DNA of 64,000 nucleotides from Gamsiella multidivaricata (taxonomy: Eukaryota > Mortierellomycota > Mortierellomycetes > Mortierellales > Mortierellaceae): assembly GCF_025024155.1 (NCBI RefSeq), contig NW_026251735.1, positions 354,093 through 418,092 of the forward strand, in the 5' to 3' direction. The position numbers and the translations under genes are program-made. The notes below the pieces were generated by a model, which saw only the letters and a list, made by a program, of their open reading frames with translations, was not told the origin of the DNA and made no database searches. How positions within the stretch are numbered: position 1 is the first letter of the stretch; the number at the start of each line of letters is the position of its first letter. Shown piece by piece: positions 23,477 to 33,876 of the stretch.

Positions 23477-25462
23477 ATGACACAACATCTATACCAACAA
23501 TTCCGGCAGGCAGACATCATTCGAGAGGTCTCTGTCAGGACCACCAATATTCCTGGAACCAATGGCACTTCGTCGTGCTTTGTGAGTCTGGAAGACATTC
23601 AGGACGCGTTTACGAATGCACAGCACTTCGCGTTGAATGGTCATCCCATTCCATTCCTCCCAGAGCTTGATGGCACAAGGCACGCACTAATCACCCAGAC
23701 ATTTCAATCGACCTGACAAAAGAGAGAAACTCAATTCTCATATGTTCTTTTGCTCTATTAGACCTCCATGCATCGCATTCTACCCTAACAAGATCCTAGA
23801 CGTCATTACAGAAGAACCCTAGTCCAGCAACAAAAGCGTCGTTGCCCACTGGTATACACTAGGAAAAGTGGGTAGTCAGACCTCTCGGGACCTTCTTTTA
23901 TCATCACCAAGCTTGGTTCCTTTTGTTTCTCGCAATGTCGAACAAACCACGATGATCAAGTCCGAAAACAAAGACATACAACAACAGATTATGGATTTGC
24001 TGCTGGAGGCCAAAGAAAAGGACGACAAGATGCAGGCTCTGCAGCTAGGGCTAAAGAGAAGGACGACAAGATGCTCCAGCTGCAAGAGCAGGCGCTCGAC
24101 CGACTCGCAGTCATTCATGGACGAGTCGCGGCGCTTCTTACACAGACATACGAACTGCACGAGTATCCGATTCCACGACTATTCACCATCCTACCCAATA
24201 AGACCTCCAGCTGGGACCCCACCAACATCCTCAGCAACCAGTTCCGACTCCATTTTCTCTGTGAATGTGGCGAGCACACCAAGGTGTTCGATGGCGAGCA
24301 CACCAAGGTGTTCGATGGCGAGCACACCAAGATTCCACATCACATTCACCTTGCCAAACATGAGGGATACGACCTTCAGAGACCCAAGGAGTTCTTCCAA
24401 AAGTATGGCAGGTACATGCTGACTGTACTAGAGATGATCAAGTACGGGGGCTTCGCCATTCCCGCGCTGGCTGCCATCAGTGCCCCTGGAGCTATTGACA
24501 TGTTCAAGGACTCATTGGACACCATCTCACAGTCAGATATCAACCAGTCTATCGAGTATCTACAAGGACTCGCGAACAACGATTCAAAACATCAGGACTC
24601 GGCCAAGGGCGTTGAGGCGGATTCATTCACTGGACTGGACGCTTTGGAGGGTGCAGACCTTCGTCACTTGGAAGCGTTTATCAAGGACAAGGACAAGCAT
24701 CGAGTGCTAGGAAGCCTCCACCGAATTGTCACACAGGAGGGCCATGTCAAATGGGTCTGCATCGACCATTATCGTTTGACTTACAAAAAAAAAGAGCAAC
24801 AGGCATTTGCAAATGCAGTCCAGGTGAATGGTGGCACTTATGAGCCGCAACTTGGTCGAGCAGTAGTCAAGCTGGGGTTCAAAATCAGAGCTGAAGAATT
24901 CTTCGATGCCTTAGCCAAAGCACGACGTGTTGACGACCTGGATATCACGTTCGACTGGGAGTGCACCAGGAGTGATCTTGAAGCATTAAAGGATGCACTT
25001 AAGAAATCAAGAGTATTGATTCTTCGACTTGATCTCTATCGATTTCGAACAAGCCTCGGCACCAGACTATTATCGGCATCCGCGCGATACGAAGCACTTT
25101 CTCGCATCATAGAACTCCCTACTATGAAAATGATTCATATTGTCCTTCCAAAGGAGCTCGTCAAGCTTTCTAGTTTTCAACCCAAAAGACCATCTCATCT
25201 TCGCCAGTTATCCTTCGAGATGGTAGCTAGATCGATTGGAGGAAAGGAATTTGGAATACTAGCAGAGACGCTCAAGACCAACTCGATTCTGACCACTTTG
25301 GACTTGGCGGGTAACTCGATCGAATCCAACGGAGCCCAGGCACTGTCTGAGGCACTCAAGACCAACTCGACTCTGACCATCTTGTACTTGGATGGCAACT
25401 GGATCGAAGACAGTGGAGCTCAAGCGCTGTTCAAGTGTCCAAGACCGCAAGATGTGACATAA
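23477..25462 (+). pseudogene. Broken RNI-type leucine-rich-repeat protein of a Mortierella-like family
   Basis: N-terminal ORF 23477-23716 reads GTSSCFVSLEDIQDAF and GHPIPFLPELDG. A second block has FYPNKILDVITEEP followed by an in-frame TAG (23820-23822), then a Ser-rich/coiled region. A frame change at about 24050 coincides with a repeated KEKDDKM segment. From 24071 a 463-codon frame runs: YELHEYPIPRLFTILP, LHFLCECGEHTKVF, IPHHIHLAKHEGYDL, a central helical region, and two C-terminal LRR units (SILTTLDLAGNSIESNGAQA; STLTILYLDGNWIEDSGAQA). The end (FKCPRPQDVT) truncates the LRR array, which is usually longer in NLRC3-like arrays. The expected role would be protein-protein interaction or signalling; the gene is likely dead. 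A second 28S fragment starts 65 bp downstream. Confidence 0.65.
24271..24330 (+). repeat. 24-bp in-frame tandem repeat (about 2.5 units)
   Basis: Unit GGCGAGCACACCAAGGTGTT plus CGAT, encoding GEHTKVFD. It expands the conserved CGEHTK motif of the LRR-family relic without changing the frame. Confidence 0.9.
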
Positions 25463-25526
25463 TAATATAATAACAGAGTTTAGTTTAGGGATTTTGATGG
25501 ACTTAACATGCAAAAAAATATCGAAT

Positions 25527-25862
25527 GGTTGAGCAGGCAATGGTTCTCGAAGTTACCATCTGTCGGATTATGGCTGAACGCCTCTGGGTCAGAATCCGCG
25601 CTAGAACGCAACGATTACCGCCTTTTCCGATTTTTAATTGAATACGAATAGATCTTCGGATCCTAAATCATATTACGTGGGGTGGGCTTATAGGAAGCGG
25701 TAAGGCTCTATGAGGCGCCTGCTAATGTTAATTTCAAACATTGGAAGAGATAAGTCCATTGCAGACGGCTTTAATTGAACAGGGTATTGCAAGCAGTAGA
25801 GTAGCCTTATTTCTACGATCTGCTAAGATTAAGCCCATTGCCCTATAGATTTGTTCGAAAGA
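25527..25862 (+). pseudogene. 28S rRNA 3'-end fragment, copy 2
   Basis: Starts further 3' than copy 1 (GTTGAGCAGGCAATGG). It keeps GGCTGAACGCCTCTGGGTCA, AGAATCCGCGCTAGAACGC, TCCATTGCAGACGGC, AAGCAGTAGAGTAGCC and CTGCTAAGATTAAGCCC. It diverges independently from copy 1, so the two are not simple duplicates of one decayed copy. It is on the same strand as, and just after, the LRR relic. A short A7 run precedes the junction (25511-25517). Confidence 0.85.
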
Positions 25863-26326
25863 ACTGAAATATATTGTGGTTCTTCAAATATGTGAGAAAG
25901 AGATGTGTCTCCAAACACACATCTACACGATATTTATTAATCAACTCTCAATTAAGTTTCAGAGGCGATAGATTTATATAGTAATAAAGTACCTCCCCTT
26001 GGAGGCACGAGTTCTAGGATCATGTATAGTCTAGCATATGAGGCAGAGGGAGTTGTACTGCAGACATTTCGAATCGCGTATATTAGGCTGATTGCCCATG
26101 GTTTTTTTTTGTGACACCATCCGGTCAAGGTCATCTGATCAGATGCGTGAGATCATCTGATGTCTCTTGGATCAAGATGATGAGGATGGTCATGAGTGAT
26201 GGATGGGTGTTCAAGGTGAAGGATGAGCGAGGTTGATTCCCCTTTCTTTCTTCCTCATTCACTTCCCATATAACATCAACGCTCTTTCAGTTCACAAATC
26301 TATATCACTTCTCATTTTTCACGGAG
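25863..26326. other. Element interior with short palindrome
   Basis: No ORF recognised. It contains a perfect 14-bp palindrome CATCTGATCAGATG (26132-26145) with a further GATCATCTGATG copy nearby, then a C/T-rich leader-like stretch before the coiled-coil ORF. Confidence 0.5.
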
Positions 26327-27241
26327 GTGGATTCCTTCCTCACCAGCGACGACAATGTTTTTGCACACACTCCCGAACCATATGTTAAAGGCGGGGATGA
26401 GACTCCAGTTGGGACGCCAGAGGATGTACGTGACGACTTTATTTTGGAGTGTCGCCGAAGCTACTCACGTCCAAACAGTCCATACGTCTTCTGGGACGAT
26501 CCGACGAAGGAGTCGAGTGTGGAGCGCAGATGGTATCTGTTCGAGGACACGATTGTAGATCATTCCGAGCGCCTTCGACGCGTCCTAGGCCGACTCGGCG
26601 CAGAGGTCGAGCTGGAGATCAAGACGTATATCGATCATGCCATCAAGAGATCGGAGAGGGCGAACAGGATGCTGCGCTGTGAGCGTATGCGTTGTCAAGC
26701 AGACATGGTGGTCATCAGCCTGAAGTATATCGAGCGCATTGCCAAACCAAAGGAGGATCTGGACAAGTATGAGTTGGAAAAGCGAGCGAGCCGTTTGCGC
26801 TACGGTCGTAGTTTTACCGATAGACATTACGCAGAGCGTTGTATCGATTTGCAACGAGAGATTGAGCGATTAGAGGTGCTCGCGACCGAGTCGCGAGGGA
26901 CGCTTGCATTGCTCGGTGATCCATCGGAGGCGGCAGAGAAACAATCACAGCCGAACGACGAAGCGCAGGCTGGTGCTGAGCCAAGTCATTCTCGACAGGG
27001 AACCAAGCGAAAGTGCGAGACGAACGACAACAGCATTGGTGTGAAAGCCTACTGGCTTCTTTTGTTTCGCCAGGGACATACCCGCATACATAGATCATCA
27101 CTCCATGTCTACTCCTCCGACACAAGATGCAAACACTATTGCCAACCTTCAAGAGATTTCAACAGTGGTTGTGGCACAGTAGTAGTATACTTTATATTGG
27201 CACAAGTCAAATCCCTGATGATAAAATTTATCAACAATTAA
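26327..27241 (+). CDS. Hypothetical coiled-coil protein
   Basis: Open frame of about 304 codons starting at a GTG. No in-frame ATG exists near the 5' end, so the true start may be in an upstream exon or lost. The N-terminal part is acidic (DSFLTSDDNVFAHTPEPYV). The middle is strongly helical and charged (RLRRVLGRLGAEVELEIK; ERCIDLQREIERLEVLA), and a Gln/Pro/Glu linker and basic TKRKCETND follow. The last ~60 residues look like non-coding readthrough. No family recognised. It lies just inside the right arm of the inverted repeat on the strand of the arm ORF that follows. Confidence 0.4.
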   Translation: MDSFLTSDDNVFAHTPEPYVKGGDETPVGTPEDVRDDFILECRRSYSRPNSPYVFWDDPTKESSVERRWYLFEDTIVDHSERLRRVLGRLGAEVELEIKTYIDHAIKRSERANRMLRCERMRCQADMVVISLKYIERIAKPKEDLDKYELEKRASRLRYGRSFTDRHYAERCIDLQREIERLEVLATESRGTLALLGDPSEAAEKQSQPNDEAQAGAEPSHSRQGTKRKCETNDNSIGVKAYWLLLFRQGHTRIHRSSLHVYSSDTRCKHYCQPSRDFNSGCGTVVVYFILAQVKSLMIKFINN

Positions 27242-27303
27242 AGCGTTACGTGGAGAGGCCAACCTTTTTAAAATGAATCCGTTGGGGAGCAGGACGAGGG
27301 TAC

Positions 27304-27765
27304 ATGATGGCCCATGGTACAACCAGGTTTGTTACGCACTCACTTCCTATTCTTCCCTATATCGCCTCTTCTGAAGCTTCTTGTACACTAACCAGAGAAA
27401 CTCCTGTTCCAGGTCAAGAATCCCGAATATCCACAGAGACCATTTCGTTAGGGGAGTATCGGTCGCTCATATCTACAATGAGTCGCATAAACAACAATGT
27501 GTCCATGCTGCTGGACATGAATCAAGCGACTATGGATGCTTTGGGTAGACATAGTACGATGATATCCGAACTCACGTCCTCACGAGGTTGGTCTATGAGT
27601 ACGAAGTCTGTGACCTCTATCGAGCTGAGAGAGGAAATTGGGATGTCATTGGCTTCCGGACAAGCGCATTCCTCCACATCAAAACGAAGATCATACTCGC
27701 GTCAGCCTATGCCTCAGTGGCCCCTAAAGAAGACTGACAACTCATCCCTATCTTTACTTATGTAG
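27304..27765 (+). CDS. Arm-encoded hypothetical protein, right copy
   Basis: 153 codons. The C-terminal ~130 residues are identical to the left-arm ORF (GEYRSLISTMSRINNNVSM, STSKRRSYSRQ, SLSLLM end). The first ~20 residues are unique (MMAHGTTRFVTHSLP). Text immediately upstream (CAACCAG then GTTTGT) could be a splice donor, so an upstream exon is possible. The coiled-coil ORF at 26327-27241 precedes it on the same strand. Function unknown. Confidence 0.35.
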   Translation: MMAHGTTRFVTHSLPILPYIASSEASCTLTRETPVPGQESRISTETISLGEYRSLISTMSRINNNVSMLLDMNQATMDALGRHSTMISELTSSRGWSMSTKSVTSIELREEIGMSLASGQAHSSTSKRRSYSRQPMPQWPLKKTDNSSLSLLM

Positions 27766-28334
27766 TTCAGCACTGCGGAAAATACACACCCCGAACGCAC
27801 CTCGTACACCGAAATGAAGAACAATGCAGGCCACATCCACTTGCTTGGTTAATGCGCTGCTGTGTGGAGATGTGTACACTTCAAGGTCGTTCAGTCTTTA
27901 GAAAGGCTATATCCCGTTTCTGGTCCAAAGAACTCTCAAGCCAACGCAGGAAACGCCCATGAGGATCGGAGGCAGCACTGTATACAGTATAGATGGTGAC
28001 AGCGACTCACATAGACGCAAAGAATCAGTAAAGACATTGCTTTGTAAAACGCGATAAAAGGAGGCAAGAAGCAGTAGACGTTTGGTGCTGAAACAGGTAG
28101 TCAACATAGACAAAGGTTTCACGACCACTGTCTCTTGTCATTACTTGGAGCCCTGCATAGCTGATCTACCCTGGAGCCTACAGGGTGCAGCCCAAGAACA
28201 GCTGCTAGCGAAACAAAGAGCAGTGGTTATGGCTAGTTGGCAGTAGCATTGTACGTGCGTAAAAAACTTGGAATCTCGTTGGCAACTTTGATTGGCATTT
28301 TCTAGTTGGTATTAGTTGGCACAAACTAAAATCC
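27364..28334 (-). repeat. Right arm of long inverted repeat
   Basis: Reverse complement of 19349-20318. Its outer end (CTAAAATC at 28334) lies 47 bp from the TFB3 stop codon, so it may overlap the TFB3 3' UTR. The same subterminal TGCCAAC-like repeats appear in mirror order. Confidence 0.9.
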
Positions 28335-28381
28335 GAACGTCAGGTTCTGAAAAATCTTATTTTAAGGTTTTGTGCACAGCT

Positions 28382-29965
28382 CTATAGCGCCGGCACGAAC
28401 AATGCTGTATGGGCATCCTCAATCGCACGCTCATATCCAAACGCCAACCGGTATCCTCCCGCCTTGGCCACCTTGCTTAGCGATCCAACACCCACCGGTT
28501 CAGCATACAAATCCTTGACTCCAATACTCGAGCTCAAGAGTGGATACTGCAGCCCGCCCGCGTGCGCCTTATTATTGTTCACGCTGTTAACATATCCCAC
28601 CCCCAAATCCACATCCATGTACAACGATTGAACCGGGTCAAACGAATCCGCCACCATATCGTCGTCCTCATCGTGCTGCCGATCCATCTCCTCGTCCCGC
28701 TGCATCCGCCAATAGGTATCCGAGAGTAATGAGGGAGTACTTGAGTTGCTAGTCGATGTCTTGACCTCTGTCTTGCGCATTGATGTTTTCTTTAGCGAGA
28801 TCGCCTGTCGGGCCGCAAGGATCGTCTTTGCGGATTTATCAGATGTAGCCAGTTCCTGAATCAACATTTTCCGATCCTCGTTCTTGGCTGCCTGCTCTGC
28901 CTCGAGTTCTTTAAGGTATGCTTCACGTTGCATCTGACGCTCCTTACGAAGCATTTCCTGTCTCTGAGTAGCCATGCGTGATTCATTCAGCTAACACATA
29001 AAAAAGTCCAGTATTAGGCAGTATTAAAAACATGTCGAAATAAGAAGAAGATCAACCAATTGATATAGTTGCTTACCAAGCGGTCTGCATTGATCCTAAT
29101 GAGGTCCCTGTTCTCTGCTGCAAATTTGTCGATTGCTGCTTTCGTTGTCTCGACATCAATCTCGTTGACTAGCTTGAACGCTATTGTCGACGATAAAGAA
29201 CGTATATCCTGGATTAGTCAGCACCGTCTTATACTGTGTGATGAAGGTTTGAGTACAGACACCATGTCTGCAGCTGCAGTGAGCATCTGAAGAACGTACT
29301 CAAGTCCTCGATAGTTTCCAGGTAGTCATTATAATCCTTTAGCGTCTTGAAGTCCTCCCGCCGTTTGTTGAACCTATCAAGCATAGACCACAAACAACGT
29401 TGGCAGGCAGCTCAATGTCGGCATCCCATACGCCATGATTTCCTCCCTTGTTGCTAAACATTGCAGTTTGACGACGCTGAACGTACTTTGAAGACATCTG
29501 CTTCCGAATGCGGACCTCCTTCTCAACCGAAAGATCCTCAAAGGTCTGCTCTGAAAATGTTGCTTTCCTAAGCGTCTGGCGACAGGTCGGACAGGGCGCT
29601 GGTCCATGTGCGAACAAGCGCTCTATACAGTTTTCGCACCTTAGCACATAAAAAAGAAGGAGAAATTGTGAGGGCATGCGCTTGTGCCGGCAGGAAACCA
29701 TACTTCAAACGCTTTGTCATGAGAAAAAGGACAACACATGTCTTACATCTTATGGAAGCATGGTCCGACTTTCAGCTTCATTTGTGGGTTCAGGTACCGG
29801 TCCGTCTGGCATACTGGACAGACATCGTCTATAAAACAAAGCAATTGACATTCAACATGCAAAGACTGAATCAGTCGTTGTTTGCCATAGACCGCCACTA
29901 ATCGTTCCTTGTTGTCAAAAGTTATTACCGTCAAACATTGCCATTGTCATTGTCGCTGTGGCCAT
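28382..29965 (-). CDS. TFB3: TFIIH/CAK assembly factor (MAT1-type RING protein)
   Basis: Six exons from high to low: 29929-29965, 29747-29828, 29487-29639, 29300-29373, 29077-29180 and 28382-28990. All junctions close in frame, giving 352 residues (human MAT1 309, yeast Tfb3 321). The start is MATATMTMAMFDD. The RING finger follows at once: CPVCQTDRYLNPQMKLKVG, CFHKMCENCI, GPAPCPTCRQTLRK. Then come the MAT1 signature EDLSVEKEVRIRKQM, FNKRREDFKTLKDYNDYLE, a coiled coil rich in Arg/Glu (RQEMLRKERQMQREAY) and the C-terminal CDK/cyclin-binding region. Role: holds CDK7/cyclin H in TFIIH for Pol II CTD phosphorylation and nucleotide excision repair. Runs head-to-tail with RRP4 upstream. Confidence 0.95.
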
Positions 29966-30236
29966 GTTGAATGCTCTAGAGATATCTGGTCGTATAAGTT
30001 GACGTGGGCAATGGTTTCTTCAGGAATCCGCGCTCCTGTGTTGGGTCGTTCAGAGAACAGATGTCAAGTAAAAAGTGATGCCAGAGGGAAGACAACAACC
30101 TCTTTTTATCAAACGGAGTAAGAGCGCAGCGTTTGCGATTGGGTTACACATACATTGAGACAGGCTTTTATTCACAACGATCCTTCTCCCGAGAAAGGTC
30201 TCGACCCTTCTCGTACGCATGCCTTCAATGGAATTC

Positions 30237-31573
30237 CTATCCCTTCATGTTCTCCACCATTGCCGTTGCCTCCGAGGCGATAGCATACATGACCTCTCGC
30301 TTATGCATATCCTTTAGCGTATACTGTAATGACGCCTCGTACGCAAACGAGATAATGGTGTCGTTAATAAAGATGAACTCCTGCGCCAGCGCCCGAATAC
30401 AATTGACCACACGCGCAATGGCCTCTCGATCCGCCAGTGTGATATCCTCCTTGTTCTTGTTCGAATAGACCTGCTCTGTATCAATTTCATCCAAGTTCTG
30501 AGGGACATGGGCGCTCACCCAAATGTATCCGTTCAATCCCAAGATCAAGTCAACTCCGCAGGGCAGAGCATGAAAATGGGACTTGCATCGCTGTACCAAT
30601 GCTGGAGATACCGAAATGAAAGATCCGTTGCGCAACTTTCCGTATTTCAAGCTACGTGTGTGAAGCGAGTAGGCGCCATCGGCAAAGAACGTCTGTAACT
30701 CGGCCACGACCAGATCACCTTCCATGAAAAAGTTGCGCATCTGCAATTCGTCTGATTCTTGTTTTCTCCTCTGTAGAACATGAAAAGAATAACTGCAGAT
30801 TTTAGTAACTGCATCGGAATTACACACCCTAGATCCATATTAAAAAACATTAGAAAAAGGAATTGCAAAACGTACCTGAACACCTCCGGGTAAGTTGACA
30901 GAGCTAAGCATCAGAATTGCATCCAGGCGAGCATTGACATCGACCTTCCATCGCTTTTGAGCCACCTCTGTGATCCTACCCACAACAACATCTCCGATCT
31001 CTCCTGTGTATCTAATGCGATCATCGAATGGAGAAAAAACAACAGAGTCAGCGCTACCACACGAGGTACATATCAGGCACAGAGATATCTCTTTAAGGCT
31101 GTCTATGGTCGTCCAGTCATCCTTGCATTTTACCTTGTGTGCAGCGGTCTAACAGAGATCAGCTTATTGACACGATCAACCACTCCTGCAACACTCGAAA
31201 GCACCTTTTCCTGCTCAACGTAAGTTCCGTGTCCACTATATCGCATTTATATCGAGAAACGAAGAACAGAACAGCATTGTATTAGCCTTTTGCGATATTT
31301 GACATATTGGTCGGATCAATCAGAATCGCGGTCGATCTGGGGGCGATAACAAGATTATCTCCAAAAGCATTACCGCATGAATGCTGTGTCCGAAGTGATA
31401 ACCTCTCCAGGCGTGACAACATGAAGCGTCGGGTCTTTCATGGCTGGTATGCTGGTGCCTGCGTGCTCGCCATCCAAATCCATATCATCCTCCGTGGCGT
31501 GTTTCTTGCCCCGCTTGCTGAAACCCTTATCTGTGGTTGTCCTTGGGACGGGCGAATAAAACGAGATGTTCAT
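30237..31573 (-). CDS. RRP4: Exosome complex component RRP4 (EXOSC2)
   Basis: Four exons: 31374-31573, 31134-31235, 30876-31011 and 30237-30770, phase-consistent, 323 residues. The start [18 protein letters not shown] is the ATG at 31573; an in-frame upstream ATG (31714) would add an unlikely leader. Motifs: [20 protein letters not shown] (N-terminal cap domain), [66 protein letters not shown], the S1 domain, [12 protein letters not shown], and a KH domain with [14 protein letters not shown]. Role: RNA-binding cap subunit of the nuclear and cytoplasmic 3'-5' exosome. Shares a divergent promoter of about 280 bp with HUB1. Confidence 0.96.
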
Positions 31574-31853
31574 GGCGACTATGATCCTGATATGCTTCTC
31601 TGGGAATGACCTCCGAGCTTTTCCTGATACTGCAACTTGTCGACCGTCCTGTGTTGCCCTTTGGGATAGCGATGGAGTAAGTTGCTTCGTTGGGTGTCTT
31701 GCAAGCGATGGCAAAATAAAAAAAGAAAGCGTTGTTGTGAAATGGTGAGCATCAGCCAGTCACATCCACAGCATTGAAAGCTTGCCTACTTGAACTGGCG
31801 CAGTGGCATCACTTTTGTCCTCTGCTCAGCATCCATCTTTACCTTGCACCACC
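31574..31853. promoter_or_regulatory. Divergent promoter RRP4/HUB1
   Basis: 280 bp between two housekeeping genes read in opposite directions. No TATA box seen. Confidence 0.5.
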
Positions 31854-32301
31854 ATGATTGAAGTAATTTGCAACGATCGTCTCGGCAAGAAGGTCCGCGT
31901 CAAGTGCAAGTAAGTTCCGTCAGGCGACTCTTTATCATTCACCAGCAGACTGCCACCTTTGTTTCCTACTTGCGAATACACCTTTAACCTCCATTATGTT
32001 CTCGCTGTTTAATTATAGCGGTGACGACACTGTTGGCGACCTTAAGAAGCTTATTGCTGCCCAGACTGGTACCAACTGGGAGAAGATTGTCCTCAAGAAG
32101 TGGTACGCTTTATTTTTGAAGTTCATTCAGCAGCCTTCTGCCATAATCAACCATGGGTGTTTTACAGGAGCTCAGTCCTAACGTCTTTCTGCGCTTTTTG
32201 AACTCTGCTGAACCAATAGGTACAATATATATAAGGATCATATCACCTTGGACGACTATGAGATCCATGATGGCATGAACATTGAGTTATACTATAACTA
32301 G
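31854..32301 (+). CDS. HUB1: Ubiquitin-like splicing modifier Hub1/UBL5
   Basis: Three exons, 31854-31909, 32019-32102 and 32220-32301, encode exactly 73 residues, the canonical UBL5 length. Sequence blocks [54 protein letters not shown] and [15 protein letters not shown] are near-identical to Hub1/UBL5 across eukaryotes. The C-terminus is the Tyr-Tyr-X form without a di-Gly, as expected for this non-conjugating ubiquitin-like protein. Role: binds Snu66 (via HIND elements) and helicase Prp5 to modulate splice-site choice. Confidence 0.98.
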
Positions 32302-33707
32302 AGCGTTCAGTGTAGAAGGATTTTCGTTGTGCAGAATACTATGTCCGAGGATGAGAATTGTACACGGCGAGTTCATTGATCGATCAAAAAAAACCGAAAA
32401 AGAAACTACGGAGTAAATTGCTATCAACTCAAGGAACCATATTTTGGTTGGCAAATGTCCGGACGTCCATTGTGTCTGAGCCAAGCGATACCAACTTTGT
32501 GCATCACTTTTGGATCTGATGAAGATTGCTATCAAGATAATATCGTTGCAGTGTCACGGAATAGCACAATAAAGCGGACTGCACTCGTTTCCGATTTTTA
32601 AGGATGCTGGTGAATTGTGCTGTGAATGGGCATCTCTTCGCTCCGGAAGCAGTTCGCCTCGATAGCTTGCACTGCACTCGGTTTAATGCTCAATTTCTCT
32701 TTTTCTACCGCGCCTCTTATATCTTTTTCGTTCATTTGTCAGTTTGGTGGCGTTTATCCGTAAAAAGAAAAGGAGCTGTGGTTGGCGATAGCCGAACCAT
32801 GGCGTATTAATTGTAGAAGTAGGCAAAGGATTGACCCATCTCGGCAAAGGACCGCCCACCGCTCCATTGACAATTGTTTCGAGGAGGATCCTATGCGTTC
32901 TGGAGTCCACACTTCGTCATACACAAGCGTGTGAGCAGGGGCCTCGCCCTTACTGCTCGTTTGGTGGCGTCCATTGCATATCGCTGCGGATAATAGTATG
33001 ATTCGTCCACGACCATGCGTGTAAATACAGCGCACTTTCCTTACGTACTTCAACATTTACCCAGTTTAAAGTATGTACGTTTCTCTGGCGCCAAATAAAC
33101 AGCGCTTATACTAGTCTACACGTGCTTTTGGTCATTGCTATTTTTGAGAGGGATAGAATCGACTCTCATATCTTGCGCAAACTAAGACATGCTCGTCGAA
33201 CACCCATTTTCATTTATTGATCACCATGCAAAAGTATTTGATATATCGATGTACCTCTAAGCTAGCATATTAGACCCCGCCGAAGAACTACCACTCCCTC
33301 GCTGGATTTCTATCGGGACCATACAATTGGATCTCGGGACAACCTCCATCTATTTTCAGGTACATAGCGAGGAAAAGGGGTTCAAAGAGATCCAAGGGGT
33401 GCTCATTGTGCTGGAAGGCTCGTTTTTATTCGTGAGTATCCCTAGAAGAGCTTTCTAGGGTGGTTTTTTTTTTTTTTTTTTTTTTTTTTCACAAATGGCT
33501 GCAGATGATGGGTCTGCTCTCGTACAACTTCGTTCGCCCTTTTCTTGTGCCATTTGCTGCTCCCTGCAGCTCTTAAGCAGCCTCTGAAGAGCTGGCTCTG
33601 TGTCGTCAAAGCGGCGCCCTGGACAAGTGCGCATCCTTAATCAAAGACGATTTGCATGTATAGTTAAGCCTCGTTGCCGGCGCTGTGGGGCCAAAGTCTT
33701 ACGTGGT
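32302..33707. other. Intergenic, possible unassigned exon
   Basis: No supported gene. A stretch 33258-33430 has an open, protein-like frame (PAEELPLPRWISIGTIQLDL, then SEEKGFKEIQGVLIVLEGS), followed by a GTGAGT donor-like site and, after a poly-T tract (33462-33489), an AG followed by MMGLLSYNF. It lacks a start codon and no family is recognised. Confidence 0.35.
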
Positions 33708-33714
33708 TATAAAG
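33708..33714 (+). promoter_or_regulatory. TATA box for secreted peptide precursor A
   Basis: TATAAAG, 163 bp upstream of the ATG at 33877, followed by a C/T- and CAA-rich leader. Confidence 0.5.
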
Positions 33715-33876
33715 GACTGGGATCTCCTTTTTTTCTCGTCAATAATCCTACAACAACCTTCAAACAGTACCCTTCTTCCTTCAAACACCTTCTCACGATA
33801 CCAAATCAGACCAGAAAATCTATACGCTCACTCAAACTGGTTCATTCACTACCCCCGCAATTGACGGTCCCTGACA

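Larger units (their letters stand above)
19349..28334. mobile_element. Putative ~9 kb transposon with ~970 bp terminal inverted repeats
   Basis: Seen: the arms 19349-20318 and 27364-28334 are reverse complements, with encoded ORFs identical over 73 and about 130 residues. The outer ends begin GATTTTAGTTTGTG and contain several TGCCAAC-like subterminal repeats. The interior (about 7 kb) holds a secreted protein gene, an LRR-family relic, a coiled-coil ORF and two 28S rRNA fragments. No transposase is recognised and no target-site duplication is obvious: flanks are ...GTGTATT on the left and CGAACGTC... on the right. Inference: either a large non-autonomous or unfamiliar DNA transposon carrying cargo, or an inverted segmental duplication of one element end. 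The right end stops 47 bp beyond the TFB3 stop codon. Confidence 0.6.

Noticed and set aside
22588..25862. Functional rDNA unit
   Set aside because: Only ~340-385 bp of the 28S 3' end in each place, with substitutions in conserved positions and no 18S, 5.8S or ITS sequence.
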